In this document: positions 7,359-16,330 of the stretch, one piece after another
Position numbering within the stretch: the first letter of the stretch is position 1
Layout of the letters: the number at the start of each line of letters is the position of its first letter
NCBI GenBank assembly: GCA_046328225.1
Contig: JAXLWZ010000006.1
Location: forward strand, 112,100-176,099
Length of the DNA: 64,000 nucleotides
From: Amarobacillus sp046328225
GTDB lineage: Bacteria > Chloroflexota > Dehalococcoidia > Tepidiformales > Tepidiformaceae
Direction: 5' to 3'
The notes under the pieces: generated by a model
What the model saw: only the letters and a program-made list of their open reading frames with translations
What the model was told of the DNA's origin: nothing
The model's database searches: none
Position numbers and translations under genes: made by a program

Positions 7359-8758
7359 GCGGCCTTCCCCTGCGCGTCGCCATCATCGGCGCCGGCCCGG
7401 CCGCCTTCTACGCCGCCGGCCACCTCCTCACACAGGCGCCATCCGCCGAAGTCGATATGTTCGACCGCCTGCCCACGCCCTTCGGCCTCGTCCGCCACGG
7501 CGTCGCGCCGGACCACCAGAAGATCAAGAGCGTGGTCAAGGGCTTCGCCGCCGTCGCCGGCGACCCGCGCTTCCGCTTCTTCGGCAACGTCGAATACGGC
7601 CGCGACATCGACCTCGCAGGGCTCGCCACTCACTACCACCAGGTGCTCTTCGCCACCGGCGCCCAGACCGACCGCCGCATGAACATCCCCGGCGAAGACC
7701 TCGCCGGCAGCCACCCCGCCACCGAGTTCGTCGCCTGGTACAACGGCCACCCGTCGTTCCGCGACGAAGCGTTCGACCTCGAAACCCCGGCCGCCGTCGT
7801 CGTCGGCGTGGGCAACGTCGCCATCGATGTCGCGCGCATGCTCTCCCTGGAACCGCACGAGCTCGCCGCCACGGACATGGCCCGCCATGCCGTCGCCGCG
7901 CTCGCCCGCAGCCATGTCCGCGACGTCTACGTCCTTGGCCGCCGCGGACCCGCCCAGGCCGCCTTCACCACACCGGAGCTCAAGGAGCTCAGCGAACTCC
8001 CCAACGTCGACCTCGTCATCGACCCCGCGGAGGCCGCGCTCGACCCCTTGAGCGCCGCCGAGCTCGAACGCGCGAACGACCCCGTGCTCCGGCGCAAGGT
8101 CGAACTGATCCAGGCGCTCGCCGGGCGCCCCCTCGCCGGCCGGCCGAGGCGGCTCCACCTGCGCTTCCTCGTTTCGCCTGAGGAGCTGCTCGATGACGGC
8201 CACGGCCGCGTCGGCGCCGTCCGCGTCGTCAGCAACGAACTCGTCGCGAGCGGCACCGGCAGCCTGAGCGCGAAGCCGACCACCCGCCGCGAGACCATCC
8301 CGGCCGGCCTCGTCTTCCGCTCCGTCGGCTATCGCGGCGTCGAACTACCCGGGGTCCCCTTCGACACCCGCTGGGGTGTCATCGCCAATACCGGCGGGCG
8401 CGTCTGCGACCCCGTGTCCGACGAGACGGTCCCCGGGCTCTACACCGCCGGCTGGATCAAGCGCGGCCCTTCCGGCGTCATCGGCACGAACAAGGCCGAC
8501 GCCGTGGAAACCGTCGCCGCGATGCTCGCCGACGCCGCCGGGGGCATCAGCATGCACCCTTCGCATGCCACCGCCGCCGAGGCGGACGCCTACATCGGCT
8601 CGTGCTGCACCCGGCCCGTGTCCTTCGCCGACTGGCTGAGGCTCGACGCCATGGAGGTCGAGGCCGGCGCGCGCGCGGGCTGCCCCCGCGTCAAATTCAG
8701 CTCCGTCGCCGGCATGCTCGCCGCCCTCGATGGCGAAGGTGGCCCTCCCGGGAACTGA
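7355..8758 (+). CDS. ferredoxin--NADP+ reductase, FprA/adrenodoxin-reductase type
   Basis: A 467-aa FAD flavoprotein that moves electrons between NADPH and a ferredoxin. The FAD motif VAIIGAGPAAFYAA is at residues 7-20, TPFGLVRHGVAPDH is the family signature near 47-60, the NADP-binding VVVGVGNVAIDVARML is mid-protein, and GWIKRGPSGVIGTNK is the family C-terminal signature. About 70 residues after this signature hold CC and a further Cys, a tail that could bind a metal or simply vary. It is translationally coupled to the CBS gene (4-nt overlap). Confidence 0.88.
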   Translation: MSGLPLRVAIIGAGPAAFYAAGHLLTQAPSAEVDMFDRLPTPFGLVRHGVAPDHQKIKSVVKGFAAVAGDPRFRFFGNVEYGRDIDLAGLATHYHQVLFATGAQTDRRMNIPGEDLAGSHPATEFVAWYNGHPSFRDEAFDLETPAAVVVGVGNVAIDVARMLSLEPHELAATDMARHAVAALARSHVRDVYVLGRRGPAQAAFTTPELKELSELPNVDLVIDPAEAALDPLSAAELERANDPVLRRKVELIQALAGRPLAGRPRRLHLRFLVSPEELLDDGHGRVGAVRVVSNELVASGTGSLSAKPTTRRETIPAGLVFRSVGYRGVELPGVPFDTRWGVIANTGGRVCDPVSDETVPGLYTAGWIKRGPSGVIGTNKADAVETVAAMLADAAGGISMHPSHATAAEADAYIGSCCTRPVSFADWLRLDAMEVEAGARAGCPRVKFSSVAGMLAALDGEGGPPGN

Positions 8759-8770
8759 TGGTACTATCAG
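8755..8770. promoter_or_regulatory. 16-bp palindrome, possible operator before dapL
   Basis: CTGATGGTACTATCAG is symmetrical except at positions 6 and 11. It overlaps the stop codon of the reductase gene and a TACTAT hexamer (8762-8767) that could be a -10 for dapL, 77 nt before its ATG. An operator overlapping the promoter is plausible. Confidence 0.35.
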
Positions 8771-8846
8771 GCGCGTGCCGCGGACGGCCGGGGGCCGATG
8801 CTCCGCCGCGTCCCGGCGCTCCCACGAACCCACTCCGGAGTATCCG

Positions 8847-10010
8847 ATGAAGCTCGCGAAGCGCGTCGAGTCCCTGCCGCCGTACCTTTTTGCCGAGATC
8901 TCCAAAAAGATCGCCGCCAAGCGCGCCGCCGGCGTCGATATCGTCACCTTCGGTATCGGCGACCCCGACCTCCCGACCCCCGAAAACATCCTCGCCGAGC
9001 TCCATCGCGCCTCCGATGACCCCGCGAACCATCGCTATCCCGAATCCGAAGGCCTCCCCGAGCTCGGCAAGGCCATCGCCGACTGGTACGACCGCCGCTT
9101 CGAAGTGAAGTTCACCCCGATGAAGGAGACCCTCCCCCTCATCGGCTCGAAGGAAGGCATCGCCCACGTCGCCCTCTGCTTCATCGATCCCGGCGATATC
9201 GCCCTCGTCCCCGACCCGGGCTACCCGGTGTACGAAATCGGCACCATGTTCGCCGGGGGCACCAGCTACAAGCTTGATTGCACCCGCGAATCCGGCTGGA
9301 AGCCGAACCTCGACGCCATCCCCGAGGACATCGCCCGCAAAGCGAAGATCCTCTGGCTGAACTACCCGAACAACCCCACCGGTGCCGTCGCCGATATCGC
9401 CTTCTTCGAAAAGGCCGTCGCCTTCGCGAAGAAGTACGACGTCGCCATCCTCCACGACAACCCCTATTGCGACGTCGCCTACGACGGCTACAAGCCCGTC
9501 TCCATCTTCCAGGTCCCCGGCGCCCGCGACGTCGCCATCGAGTTCAACTCCTGGTCGAAGATCTACAACATGACCGGCTGGCGCATCGGCATGGTCGTCG
9601 GCAACGAGACCATGATCGACGCCCTCATGCGCGTGAAATCGAACATCGATAGCGGCATCCCGCAGGCCGTCCAGCGCATGGCCATCGAAGCCGTCTACGG
9701 CCCGCAGGACTGCATCGATGAGCACAACGCCATCTACCAGCGCCGCCGCGACCGCATCGTCGAGGTCCTTCGCCGCGTCGGCCTCGAAGTCGACACCCCC
9801 AAAGCCTCGTTGTACGTGTGGGCGAAACTCCCCGCGGGCGTTACCAGTGCCGACTACGCCGCCCGCCTTATCGAGGACACCGGCGTCGTCGTGACGCCCG
9901 GGCGCGGCTACGGCCTCAACGGCGAGGGCTACATCCGCCTCTCCGTCACCACCCCCGACGACCGCCTCGAAGAAGGCATGCGCCGTCTGGAGGCCTGGAA
10001 GGGCCTGTAG
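8847..10010 (+). CDS. dapL: LL-diaminopimelate aminotransferase (DapL-type)
   Basis: A 387-aa class I/II PLP aminotransferase. DapL converts tetrahydrodipicolinate to LL-diaminopimelate in one step, bypassing the acylated intermediates. FGIGDPDLPTP near the N-terminus, LNYPNNPTGA in the middle, and SWSKIYNMTGWRIG with PLP-lysine K238 are all present. ATG 8847 follows CGGAG by 7 nt; a frame reaching 8730 has no support. A dapF gene lies upstream, consistent with the DapL-DapF lysine branch. A related aromatic or alanine aminotransferase cannot be excluded from sequence alone. Confidence 0.8.
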   Translation: MKLAKRVESLPPYLFAEISKKIAAKRAAGVDIVTFGIGDPDLPTPENILAELHRASDDPANHRYPESEGLPELGKAIADWYDRRFEVKFTPMKETLPLIGSKEGIAHVALCFIDPGDIALVPDPGYPVYEIGTMFAGGTSYKLDCTRESGWKPNLDAIPEDIARKAKILWLNYPNNPTGAVADIAFFEKAVAFAKKYDVAILHDNPYCDVAYDGYKPVSIFQVPGARDVAIEFNSWSKIYNMTGWRIGMVVGNETMIDALMRVKSNIDSGIPQAVQRMAIEAVYGPQDCIDEHNAIYQRRRDRIVEVLRRVGLEVDTPKASLYVWAKLPAGVTSADYAARLIEDTGVVVTPGRGYGLNGEGYIRLSVTTPDDRLEEGMRRLEAWKGL

Positions 10011-10031
10011 CATGGCAGCTGGAGGCGTGGA

Positions 10032-10304
10032 ATGAGTACTTCCGGTCCGAACCCCGGCGAGGCCGTGAAGGATGTTCGCGTCGATTCCGACACCCTCACC
10101 GTCGACCTGCGCGACGGGAGGACCATCACGGTCCCGCTCGCCTGGTATCCCCGTCTGTTGCATGCCACGCCGGAGCAACGCGCGCGGTGGGAAGTCGCCG
10201 GCGGCGGCTTCGGTATCCACTGGCCAGATATCGATGAGGACCTGAGCACGGCCGGGCTGCTCCGGGGCGCGCCCGCGTCCCGGCACGGCACGCCCGCCGC
10301 CTGA
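10032..10304 (+). CDS. DUF2442 family small protein
   Basis: A 90-aa protein with the DUF2442 pattern: VDLRDGRTITVPLAWYPRL, then HATPEQRARWE and GIHWPDIDEDLS. In some genomes DUF2442 proteins pair with DUF4160 partners in a toxin-antitoxin-like arrangement; no such partner is next to this one. Function is unknown. ATG 10032 has GGAGG 7 nt upstream. It sits 21 nt after dapL and converges on the LLM gene with a 1-nt gap. Confidence 0.8.
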   Translation: MSTSGPNPGEAVKDVRVDSDTLTVDLRDGRTITVPLAWYPRLLHATPEQRARWEVAGGGFGIHWPDIDEDLSTAGLLRGAPASRHGTPAA

Positions 10305-10305
10305 T

Positions 10306-11301
10306 CTACCGCAGGAGCCCCTCGACCGCTCGCCCGAACTCCACGGGATCCTTCGTGTCGATCGAGACCGAGTGGATGTCGACGCCCGCCGCTTCCTGCT
10401 CTTCGAGCCGCCGCCGGCAGATGTCTACATTGCCCGCGATACCGAACTCCTCCAGGAATGGCCGGCTCAGCGCCGCCGCTCCGGCCTCCGAGCCCTGCTC
10501 ATTGAACACGCGCCGCACCCGCGCGACCTCGTCCGCGTAGCCCAGCTTCGAAAGGTGGTTGTAGTAGAAGTCGCCCATGCGCGCGATGTAGTACGCCGAC
10601 ATCGGCCGCCCGGCATCGATCGCGTTTGGGTTCGTGCTCACGGTCACGCCGCCCGGCGACTTCACCTCGACGCTCTTCGGGTCGCGTCCCGCCTCCGCCG
10701 CCCAGCCGCGGAACTCGTCCACCTTCTCCTTGAGCGCCGTCATCGGGATCCAGACGGGCATCCAGCCGTCCGCGATCTGCGCCGTCTGCTTCGTGCTCTT
10801 GTCGTTGAGCGACGCGATGAAGATCGGGATATGCGGCCGTTCCGGCGTGAGCCGCAGCGTGAAGCCGCGGTCCATCTTGAACCAGCGCCCGTTGTACACG
10901 AGCTTTTCGCCGCGCATCAGGATGTTGATGATCTCCACCGTCTCCTTGATGCGGGCGAAGGCCGGCTGGAATGGCATCCCGTGGAAGTGCTCGATCACGT
11001 TCGCGCTGGAAGCCCCGAGCCCGATGATCGCCCGCCCGCCGCTCCACTGGTCCAGCGTCGCGAAGTGCTGCGCGAGTGCCCCCGGCGTGCGCGAGTACAC
11101 GTTCACGATGCCCGTCGCCAGCTTCAGCCGGTTCGTCTTCTCCGCGATCGAAATCAGCAGCGAAAACGCATCGTGCGACCAGCCCTCCGGCACCCAGAAC
11201 GAATCGATGCCGCTCTCGTCCGCGATCTTCGCCAGCGCGATCGCATCCTCCTTCTTCATGTCGAACTGCCAGGGGATGCCAACCGCGAGACGGCGAGTCA
11301 T
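10306..11301 (-). CDS. F420-type LLM-class flavin-dependent oxidoreductase
   Basis: A 331-aa luciferase-like TIM-barrel protein. Segments such as DSFWVPEGW, LATGIVNVYSRTPG, RAIIGLGASS and HIPIFIASLNDKS are typical of coenzyme F420-dependent LLM enzymes (methylene-tetrahydromethanopterin reductase-like). Substrate is unknown. ATG 11301 is supported by GAAGGAG 6-7 nt upstream; an in-frame extension to 11385 has no family resemblance. F420 use is inferred from resemblance only; FMN is possible. Confidence 0.82.
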   Translation of the reverse strand: MTRRLAVGIPWQFDMKKEDAIALAKIADESGIDSFWVPEGWSHDAFSLLISIAEKTNRLKLATGIVNVYSRTPGALAQHFATLDQWSGGRAIIGLGASSANVIEHFHGMPFQPAFARIKETVEIINILMRGEKLVYNGRWFKMDRGFTLRLTPERPHIPIFIASLNDKSTKQTAQIADGWMPVWIPMTALKEKVDEFRGWAAEAGRDPKSVEVKSPGGVTVSTNPNAIDAGRPMSAYYIARMGDFYYNHLSKLGYADEVARVRRVFNEQGSEAGAAALSRPFLEEFGIAGNVDICRRRLEEQEAAGVDIHSVSIDTKDPVEFGRAVEGLLR

Positions 11302-11385
11302 GGAGTGCTCCTTCGTGGCCGAAGTAGTGTGGCCGCGGTGAATCGTCACTTCGCGCGCCACTCGGGTCAAACCCACGCGCCGCAC

Positions 11386-13206
11386 TTAGCAGCTGAAGCT
11401 CACACTCCCCGAGGCGCTCGCTCCGCCTCCACTGATCGACACCCTGTATAACCCCGGCGCCTGTGCCGGATGGGGGAAACTCGCGCTGCCATCCCCGGTG
11501 ACCGGAGGCAAGGGCCCGGTGAACGCCCCGGTTGCGCCCCCGTCCCTTGTCCACGAGCTGGAAAGAACGGTCCCGGCAGGCAGGCCGGCAAAACTCAGCA
11601 AGACGCGCAGGTCCGATCCGCACGTGCCTGAGAGTGAACCGCCATTCGCGCCCACCGCTGGCGATGAACTCACATTGCCACCGATCACGAATCCCTTAAT
11701 CGAGATCGACCCACCCGCCGGCACCGGCGTCGGCGTCGGTTGCGGAGGCGTGGTCGCGGCCGCGCGCGTCGGCGTTGCAGGAACGGGGGTCGCGGTCGGC
11801 GCTTCCGTGGGCGCGGGGGTGGCCGTGGGCTCCGTCGTGGGCGTGGCCGTCGCCGCCGCGGTTGGCGATGCCACCGTCGCGGATGCCACCGCCGTCACGG
11901 TTGTCGCGACCGCCGTGGTGGCCGTCGGTTCGCCCGCTGAGGCTTCGTCGTCCCCGCCCCCGCCGCCGAGCAGCAGCAGCGCGACCGCACCCGCCCCCGC
12001 GAGCACGAGTACGCCCACCGCGGCGGCGATGAGGCCCTTCTTGCTTCCCCCGCCGGTCGGTTCGGGCACCGGAGGTGGCGTTGGCGCGATAGTGCCGGAG
12101 GCCGTGGGCGGCACGATCGTCGGCGCGGACGCCGCCGGCGCGACCGTCGGGTAGGCCGATGGCGGCGGCACCGGGAACACCACCGTCCCCGGGTTCGCGG
12201 CCGGTTCTGGCTCCGGCGGGGTGGGCGTCCTCGGCGGCGGCGGCACGGTGATGTTCGGGGTCGCGGCGCGTGGCGCGAGCACGAGCGTGCCACTGCCGCC
12301 CGAGTCCTCTTCCTCCGGCTCGGGCACGAGCGCGGGCCCGCCCGGCGCGCCCAGCCGCGACGGTGGCGGCGTGTAGGTCGCCAGCCGCGCGAGCAGCCGG
12401 TCGAGCGCCCCCGCCAGCTCGGAGGCTGTCTGGTAGCGGTCCTCCGGGTCCTTCTGCATGCAGCGCCGAACGACATCCACCACCGGCTCCGGGTGCCACG
12501 AAAGCAACGGCGCCGGGAACGGAGCGTGGACGTGCTGGCGCAGCACCTCCTCGTCGGTCCGGCCCGTGTACGGCGGCCTGCCCGCGAGCATGTGGAAGAG
12601 CGTCGCACCGAGCGCGTAGATGTCGGTCCGCTGGTCCGCGCGGCCGTCCTGCTGCTCCGGCGCCGCGTACTGCACCGTGCCAACGAAGCTCGCGTGCCGG
12701 TCGCGCGAATTCGCCTGCTGCGAAATGCCGAAGTCCACCAGCTTCGCCGCGCCGTCCGGGTTCACGATGATGTTCCCCGGCTTCAGGTCGCGATGGACGA
12801 TGTTCTGCGTCGCCAGCGCCTCCAGCGCCCGCGCGCCGTCGCACGCGATTTCGATCGCCTTGAGCAGCGGAATTGGCCCCGACTGGAGCATCGCCCCCAC
12901 GGAGTCGCCCTCGACGAACTCCATAACGAGGAAGTACCAGCGGCCCGCCCGCCCGAAGTCCAACACGCGCACCGTGTACGGCGATTTCAGCAGCGTCGCG
13001 AGGTGCGCCTCGCGTTCGAACCGCTGCCGGAATGTCGGGTCGGCGTTCAGCTCCGGGTTCATCACCTTGATCGCCACGCGGCTTCCATCGCGGCGATCGG
13101 TGCCCCTGAAGACGGAGCCCATCGCGCCCGCGCCGATCTCCTCGTCGATCGTGAACGAGCCGAGCACCGTTCCCGGACCGGGGACCTGGTCCTCCGAGCT
13201 ATCCAT
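11386..13206 (-). CDS. transmembrane serine/threonine protein kinase
   Basis: A 606-aa Hanks-type kinase. Residues ~17-275 are the kinase domain: glycine loop IGAGAMGSVFRG, K47, HRDLKPGN (138-145), DFG (158-160) and APE (182-184), all intact. A Pro-rich juxtamembrane linker precedes a membrane helix at ~391-413. Outside are a Thr/Pro-rich stalk (~425-500, TPTP-type repeats) and an Ig-like C-terminal domain (~505-606) with cysteines in SGTCGS and at the C-terminus. ATG 13206 is preferred; an in-frame TTG at 13218 is possible. The PP2C phosphatase is divergent next door and an FHA-cyclase lies beyond, suggesting one phospho-signalling unit. Confidence 0.92.
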   Translation of the reverse strand: MDSSEDQVPGPGTVLGSFTIDEEIGAGAMGSVFRGTDRRDGSRVAIKVMNPELNADPTFRQRFEREAHLATLLKSPYTVRVLDFGRAGRWYFLVMEFVEGDSVGAMLQSGPIPLLKAIEIACDGARALEALATQNIVHRDLKPGNIIVNPDGAAKLVDFGISQQANSRDRHASFVGTVQYAAPEQQDGRADQRTDIYALGATLFHMLAGRPPYTGRTDEEVLRQHVHAPFPAPLLSWHPEPVVDVVRRCMQKDPEDRYQTASELAGALDRLLARLATYTPPPSRLGAPGGPALVPEPEEEDSGGSGTLVLAPRAATPNITVPPPPRTPTPPEPEPAANPGTVVFPVPPPSAYPTVAPAASAPTIVPPTASGTIAPTPPPVPEPTGGGSKKGLIAAAVGVLVLAGAGAVALLLLGGGGGDDEASAGEPTATTAVATTVTAVASATVASPTAAATATPTTEPTATPAPTEAPTATPVPATPTRAAATTPPQPTPTPVPAGGSISIKGFVIGGNVSSSPAVGANGGSLSGTCGSDLRVLLSFAGLPAGTVLSSSWTRDGGATGAFTGPLPPVTGDGSASFPHPAQAPGLYRVSISGGGASASGSVSFSC

Positions 13207-13458
13207 ACGGCCGTTCAACCCCTGCCCGCGAGGCCACCCGGCCCCGGGGGATCAGGCGCAACCTAGCAGGAACGCCCCGAACAAGAAACAGATCGCCCAC
13301 ATCCTGCTCTTTCCCTGGTTCCTTACTCGCCACGTCCGATCGGTGCTCTCCCGTGGCCCCGCTCGTCCCCTTTCGTGGCCCGCTCCGTTGATCGCAGCCC
13401 GTACTTCCTGCAATGCTTCGCCCGGCGGCGCCCGTCGGCGGCCGGGGGGAAAACGCGC

Positions 13459-14187
13459 GTGGGCCAACCGTTTTTCGCCTTGCGTGATCGCGGCCGCGTG
13501 CGGCCCATCAACCAGGACCATGCCCTCGCCGTCGCCCTCCCCGGTGACCGCGTCCTCCTGCTCGTCGCCGATGGCGTGGGTGGCGCCCGTGCCGGCGAGG
13601 TCGCGAGTGCCGAGGCGATGCACGCCGCCGTCGCCGCCGTGCGCGAAGCCCCCGACGGCACCACGCCCGAGGCCGCCCTCGCCGGCGCCATCGAAGCCGC
13701 CAACCAGCGCGTCTTCAGCCTCTCGGCGAAAGACCCCGCCCTCACCGGCATGGCTACCACGCTCGTCATCGCGATCGTCGACCACGGCCGCGCGACCATC
13801 CTCAGCGTCGGCGACAGCCGCGCCTACCTCGCGTCCGGCGGCGCCCTCCACCCGCTCACCACCGACGACTCCTGGGTCGAACACCAGGTCGCCTCCGGCG
13901 TGATGACGCGCGACGAAGCCGAGCGCAGCCCCTACCGCAATGCCATTACCAAGGGCGTCGGCGTGGACGAAGTCCTCGACCCGGGCGAAATCGTCCGCAC
14001 CGCGCTCGTGCCCGGCGATGCCCTGCTGCTCTGCTCCGATGGCCTCTATCGCCTCGTGCCGCCCGCGCGCATCGCCGAGACCGTCGCCGCGAACCTGCCC
14101 GAAGAGGCCGCGCAGCGCCTGGTCGCGCTCGCGAACGAAGGTGGCGGCACGGACAACATCAGCCTCGCGCTCTACCGCCGCGCCTGA
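13459..14187 (+). CDS. PP2C-family Ser/Thr protein phosphatase
   Basis: A 242-aa phosphatase that removes phosphate from Ser/Thr residues using two metal ions. Motifs run in order: RPINQD (D20), VADGVGG (37-42), GMATTLV, SVGDSRAYL, CSDGLYR and GGTDNIS, so the metal aspartates are all present. It is soluble. GTG 13459 is 8 nt after a GGGGGGA stretch; the upstream in-frame extension is basic and not family-like. It most likely reverses the divergent transmembrane kinase. Confidence 0.92.
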   Translation: MGQPFFALRDRGRVRPINQDHALAVALPGDRVLLLVADGVGGARAGEVASAEAMHAAVAAVREAPDGTTPEAALAGAIEAANQRVFSLSAKDPALTGMATTLVIAIVDHGRATILSVGDSRAYLASGGALHPLTTDDSWVEHQVASGVMTRDEAERSPYRNAITKGVGVDEVLDPGEIVRTALVPGDALLLCSDGLYRLVPPARIAETVAANLPEEAAQRLVALANEGGGTDNISLALYRRA

Positions 14188-14220
14188 CCGAACCGTATCC
14201 CGGGGATCGAAGCCGCCGCG

Positions 14221-15135
14221 CTAATCGCGCCAGCGCAGCGGCGTCAGGCTGTGCTCGCCCTTGAAGCCCTTGAGCGGCACCGTTCGCGCCTCATCGAAAC
14301 CGAACTCGCCCGACGGCGCGATCACTTCCCGCAGCAGCGCCGAGATGAGCACTTCGCCGCCTTCCGCCTGCGCCGAGACGCGTGCCGCGAAGTTCACCGC
14401 CGAACCGAAGATGTCGTTCTCGTCCCACAGCACTTCGCCGATGTGGATGCCCACGCGCACCCGGATGGGCTCCGGCGAATGCGTGGCGAGGAGCTGCCGC
14501 TGGATGCTCACCGCGCAGTTCAGGGCGTCCCGGACGCTCGCGAACAGCACCAGGAAGCCGTCGCCGATGCGCTTCGCCTCGTGCCCGCGATACGCCTGGA
14601 ACTGCTCCCGCAGCACCTGGTTGTGCAGCTTCAGCACCTGGTACGCCTCGCGTTCGCCGAGCTCCGTCACCATGTTCGTCGACTTCTCGAGGTCGGTGAA
14701 CATAATCGAGAGCGTGCCACCGGGCCCGAGGTCCTGCCCGCGCCACACGCTGCGGATGCCCGAATCGGTCCCGGGGGCCGCCTTCGCCTGGGTCGAGGCC
14801 GGGGGCGGCGGTGCGAAAACCACCGTCCCGCTGCCCGCGGGGTCGCCTTCCAGGTCGATCACCACATCCGCGATGCCGATGCTGTCGCCGGGGAGCACCG
14901 TCGCGCTCCCGGTGATTGCGCCGCCGTTCACGTACACCGGGTTCCGTCCGCCGAGGTCCGTCAGGACGATCTCGCCCTCGCGCGGCTCCAGCTGGATGTG
15001 CCGCCGCGAAACATACTGGCTCGGCACGCGGATATCGCACGAAGGGTCCCGCCCGATCACCACCGCGCCCTCCCCGAGGACGTAATCGACCGGCGGCTCG
15101 CCTGGCGCCCGGACCGTGATTTTCTGTTCTGTCAT
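14221..15135 (-). CDS. FHA domain-class III adenylate/guanylate cyclase
   Basis: A 304-aa soluble protein. Residues ~15-95 are an FHA domain (VVIGRDPSCDIRVPS, SRRHIQLE, LGGRNPVYVNG), which binds phosphothreonine. Residues ~140-300 are a class III cyclase domain: metal aspartate D148 in SIMFTDLEKST, K188 and D192 in KRIGDGFLVLF, and SAVNFAARVSAQAEGGEVLIS. It should make cAMP (or cGMP) when engaged. ATG 15135 follows AAAGGA. It converges on the PP2C gene, and the kinase is 2 kb away, so phosphothreonine-gated cyclase activity is a reasonable inference. Confidence 0.9.
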   Translation of the reverse strand: MTEQKITVRAPGEPPVDYVLGEGAVVIGRDPSCDIRVPSQYVSRRHIQLEPREGEIVLTDLGGRNPVYVNGGAITGSATVLPGDSIGIADVVIDLEGDPAGSGTVVFAPPPPASTQAKAAPGTDSGIRSVWRGQDLGPGGTLSIMFTDLEKSTNMVTELGEREAYQVLKLHNQVLREQFQAYRGHEAKRIGDGFLVLFASVRDALNCAVSIQRQLLATHSPEPIRVRVGIHIGEVLWDENDIFGSAVNFAARVSAQAEGGEVLISALLREVIAPSGEFGFDEARTVPLKGFKGEHSLTPLRWRD

Positions 15136-15319
15136 GCGTCCTTTCGGGCCTTCCCCGGAGCCGCCAGCATAGGCGCGAACGCGCGACGGTGACAACATTG
15201 CACGGATCCTTGCCGGAACCGGTGCATCCCTCGCCCTTTTACCCTCGATTTCAACCCGTGGGCGCATCGTAAGCGGCAGACACACCCGCACGGCCCGCGC
15301 GCCGCGCCCGGAGGCTTTC

Positions 15320-16330
15320 TTGGAGCAGAACTCGCCCCATCCCGAGGTTGCCGAGGCCCACGCCACCTTCGAGGCGGCCATGTTCGAAATCAAGCGCGTC
15401 ATCGTCGGCCAGGACGCCATGCTCGAACGGGTTCTCGTCGCCCTCCTCTCCAACGGGCACATCCTCCTCGAAGGCGTTCCCGGCCTCGCCAAGACGCTCA
15501 CCGTGAAGACCGTCGCCGAAGTCCTCGGCGGCACCTTCCACCGCGTCCAGTTCACCCCCGACCTCGTCCCTTCGGACCTCGTCGGCACCCGCATCTGGCG
15601 CCCCGACCTCGGGTCCTTCGAAACCGAGACCGGGCCCGTGTTCTGCAATATCCTCCTCGCCGACGAAATCAACCGCGCCCCGGCGAAGGTGCAGTCGGCC
15701 CTGCTCGAAGTGATGCAGGAGCACCAGGTCACCATCGGCCACACGACCTTCCCCGTGCCCGCGCCGTTCCTCGTGCTCGCGACCCAGAACCCGATCGAGT
15801 CCGAGGGCACCTACCCGCTGCCCGAGGCCCAGGTCGACCGCTTCATGATGAAGGTGCTCGTGGACTATCCCTCGAAGGGCGAGGAGATGAGCGTCGTTCA
15901 GCGTTCGCTCGGCCTCCCCGAGAAGGTCAGCCAGATCATCTCGCTCGAAAAGCTCGCCGCGTACCAGGAGCTCGCCCGCAACGTCTACGTCGACCGCATG
16001 GTCGCCGACTACGCCGTGAACCTCGTCTCCGCCACCCGGGAGCCGGCACGCCACGGCCTCGCCCAGCACGCCGAGCACATCGCTTTCGGGTCGAGCCCCC
16101 GTGGCTCCATCAACCTTGTCCATGCCGCCCGCGCGCTCGCCCTCATCCGCGGCCGCCGCTACGCGCTGCCCCAGGACGTGAACGAACTCGCCCGCGACGT
16201 CCTGCGCCACCGCATGGTCCTCACCTACCAGGCGCTCGCCGAAGGCATCAGCTCCGATGTCATCCTCGAAGCCGTGCTCGCCGCCGTCCCGGTCCCGCGC
16301 ATCGATCTCAGCCACGAGGCGTCCGCGTGA
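15320..16330 (+). CDS. MoxR-family AAA+ ATPase
   Basis: A 336-aa AAA+ chaperone-like ATPase. Walker A EGVPGLAKT is at 51-59, Walker B-like LLADEINRAPAKVQSALLEVM follows near 115-135, and sensor 1 ATQNPIE is present. MoxR proteins act with VWA proteins to mature or regulate complexes. TTG 15320 is set by GGAGG 5 nt upstream. The stop overlaps the DUF58 start (GTGA). Confidence 0.92.
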   Translation: MEQNSPHPEVAEAHATFEAAMFEIKRVIVGQDAMLERVLVALLSNGHILLEGVPGLAKTLTVKTVAEVLGGTFHRVQFTPDLVPSDLVGTRIWRPDLGSFETETGPVFCNILLADEINRAPAKVQSALLEVMQEHQVTIGHTTFPVPAPFLVLATQNPIESEGTYPLPEAQVDRFMMKVLVDYPSKGEEMSVVQRSLGLPEKVSQIISLEKLAAYQELARNVYVDRMVADYAVNLVSATREPARHGLAQHAEHIAFGSSPRGSINLVHAARALALIRGRRYALPQDVNELARDVLRHRMVLTYQALAEGISSDVILEAVLAAVPVPRIDLSHEASA

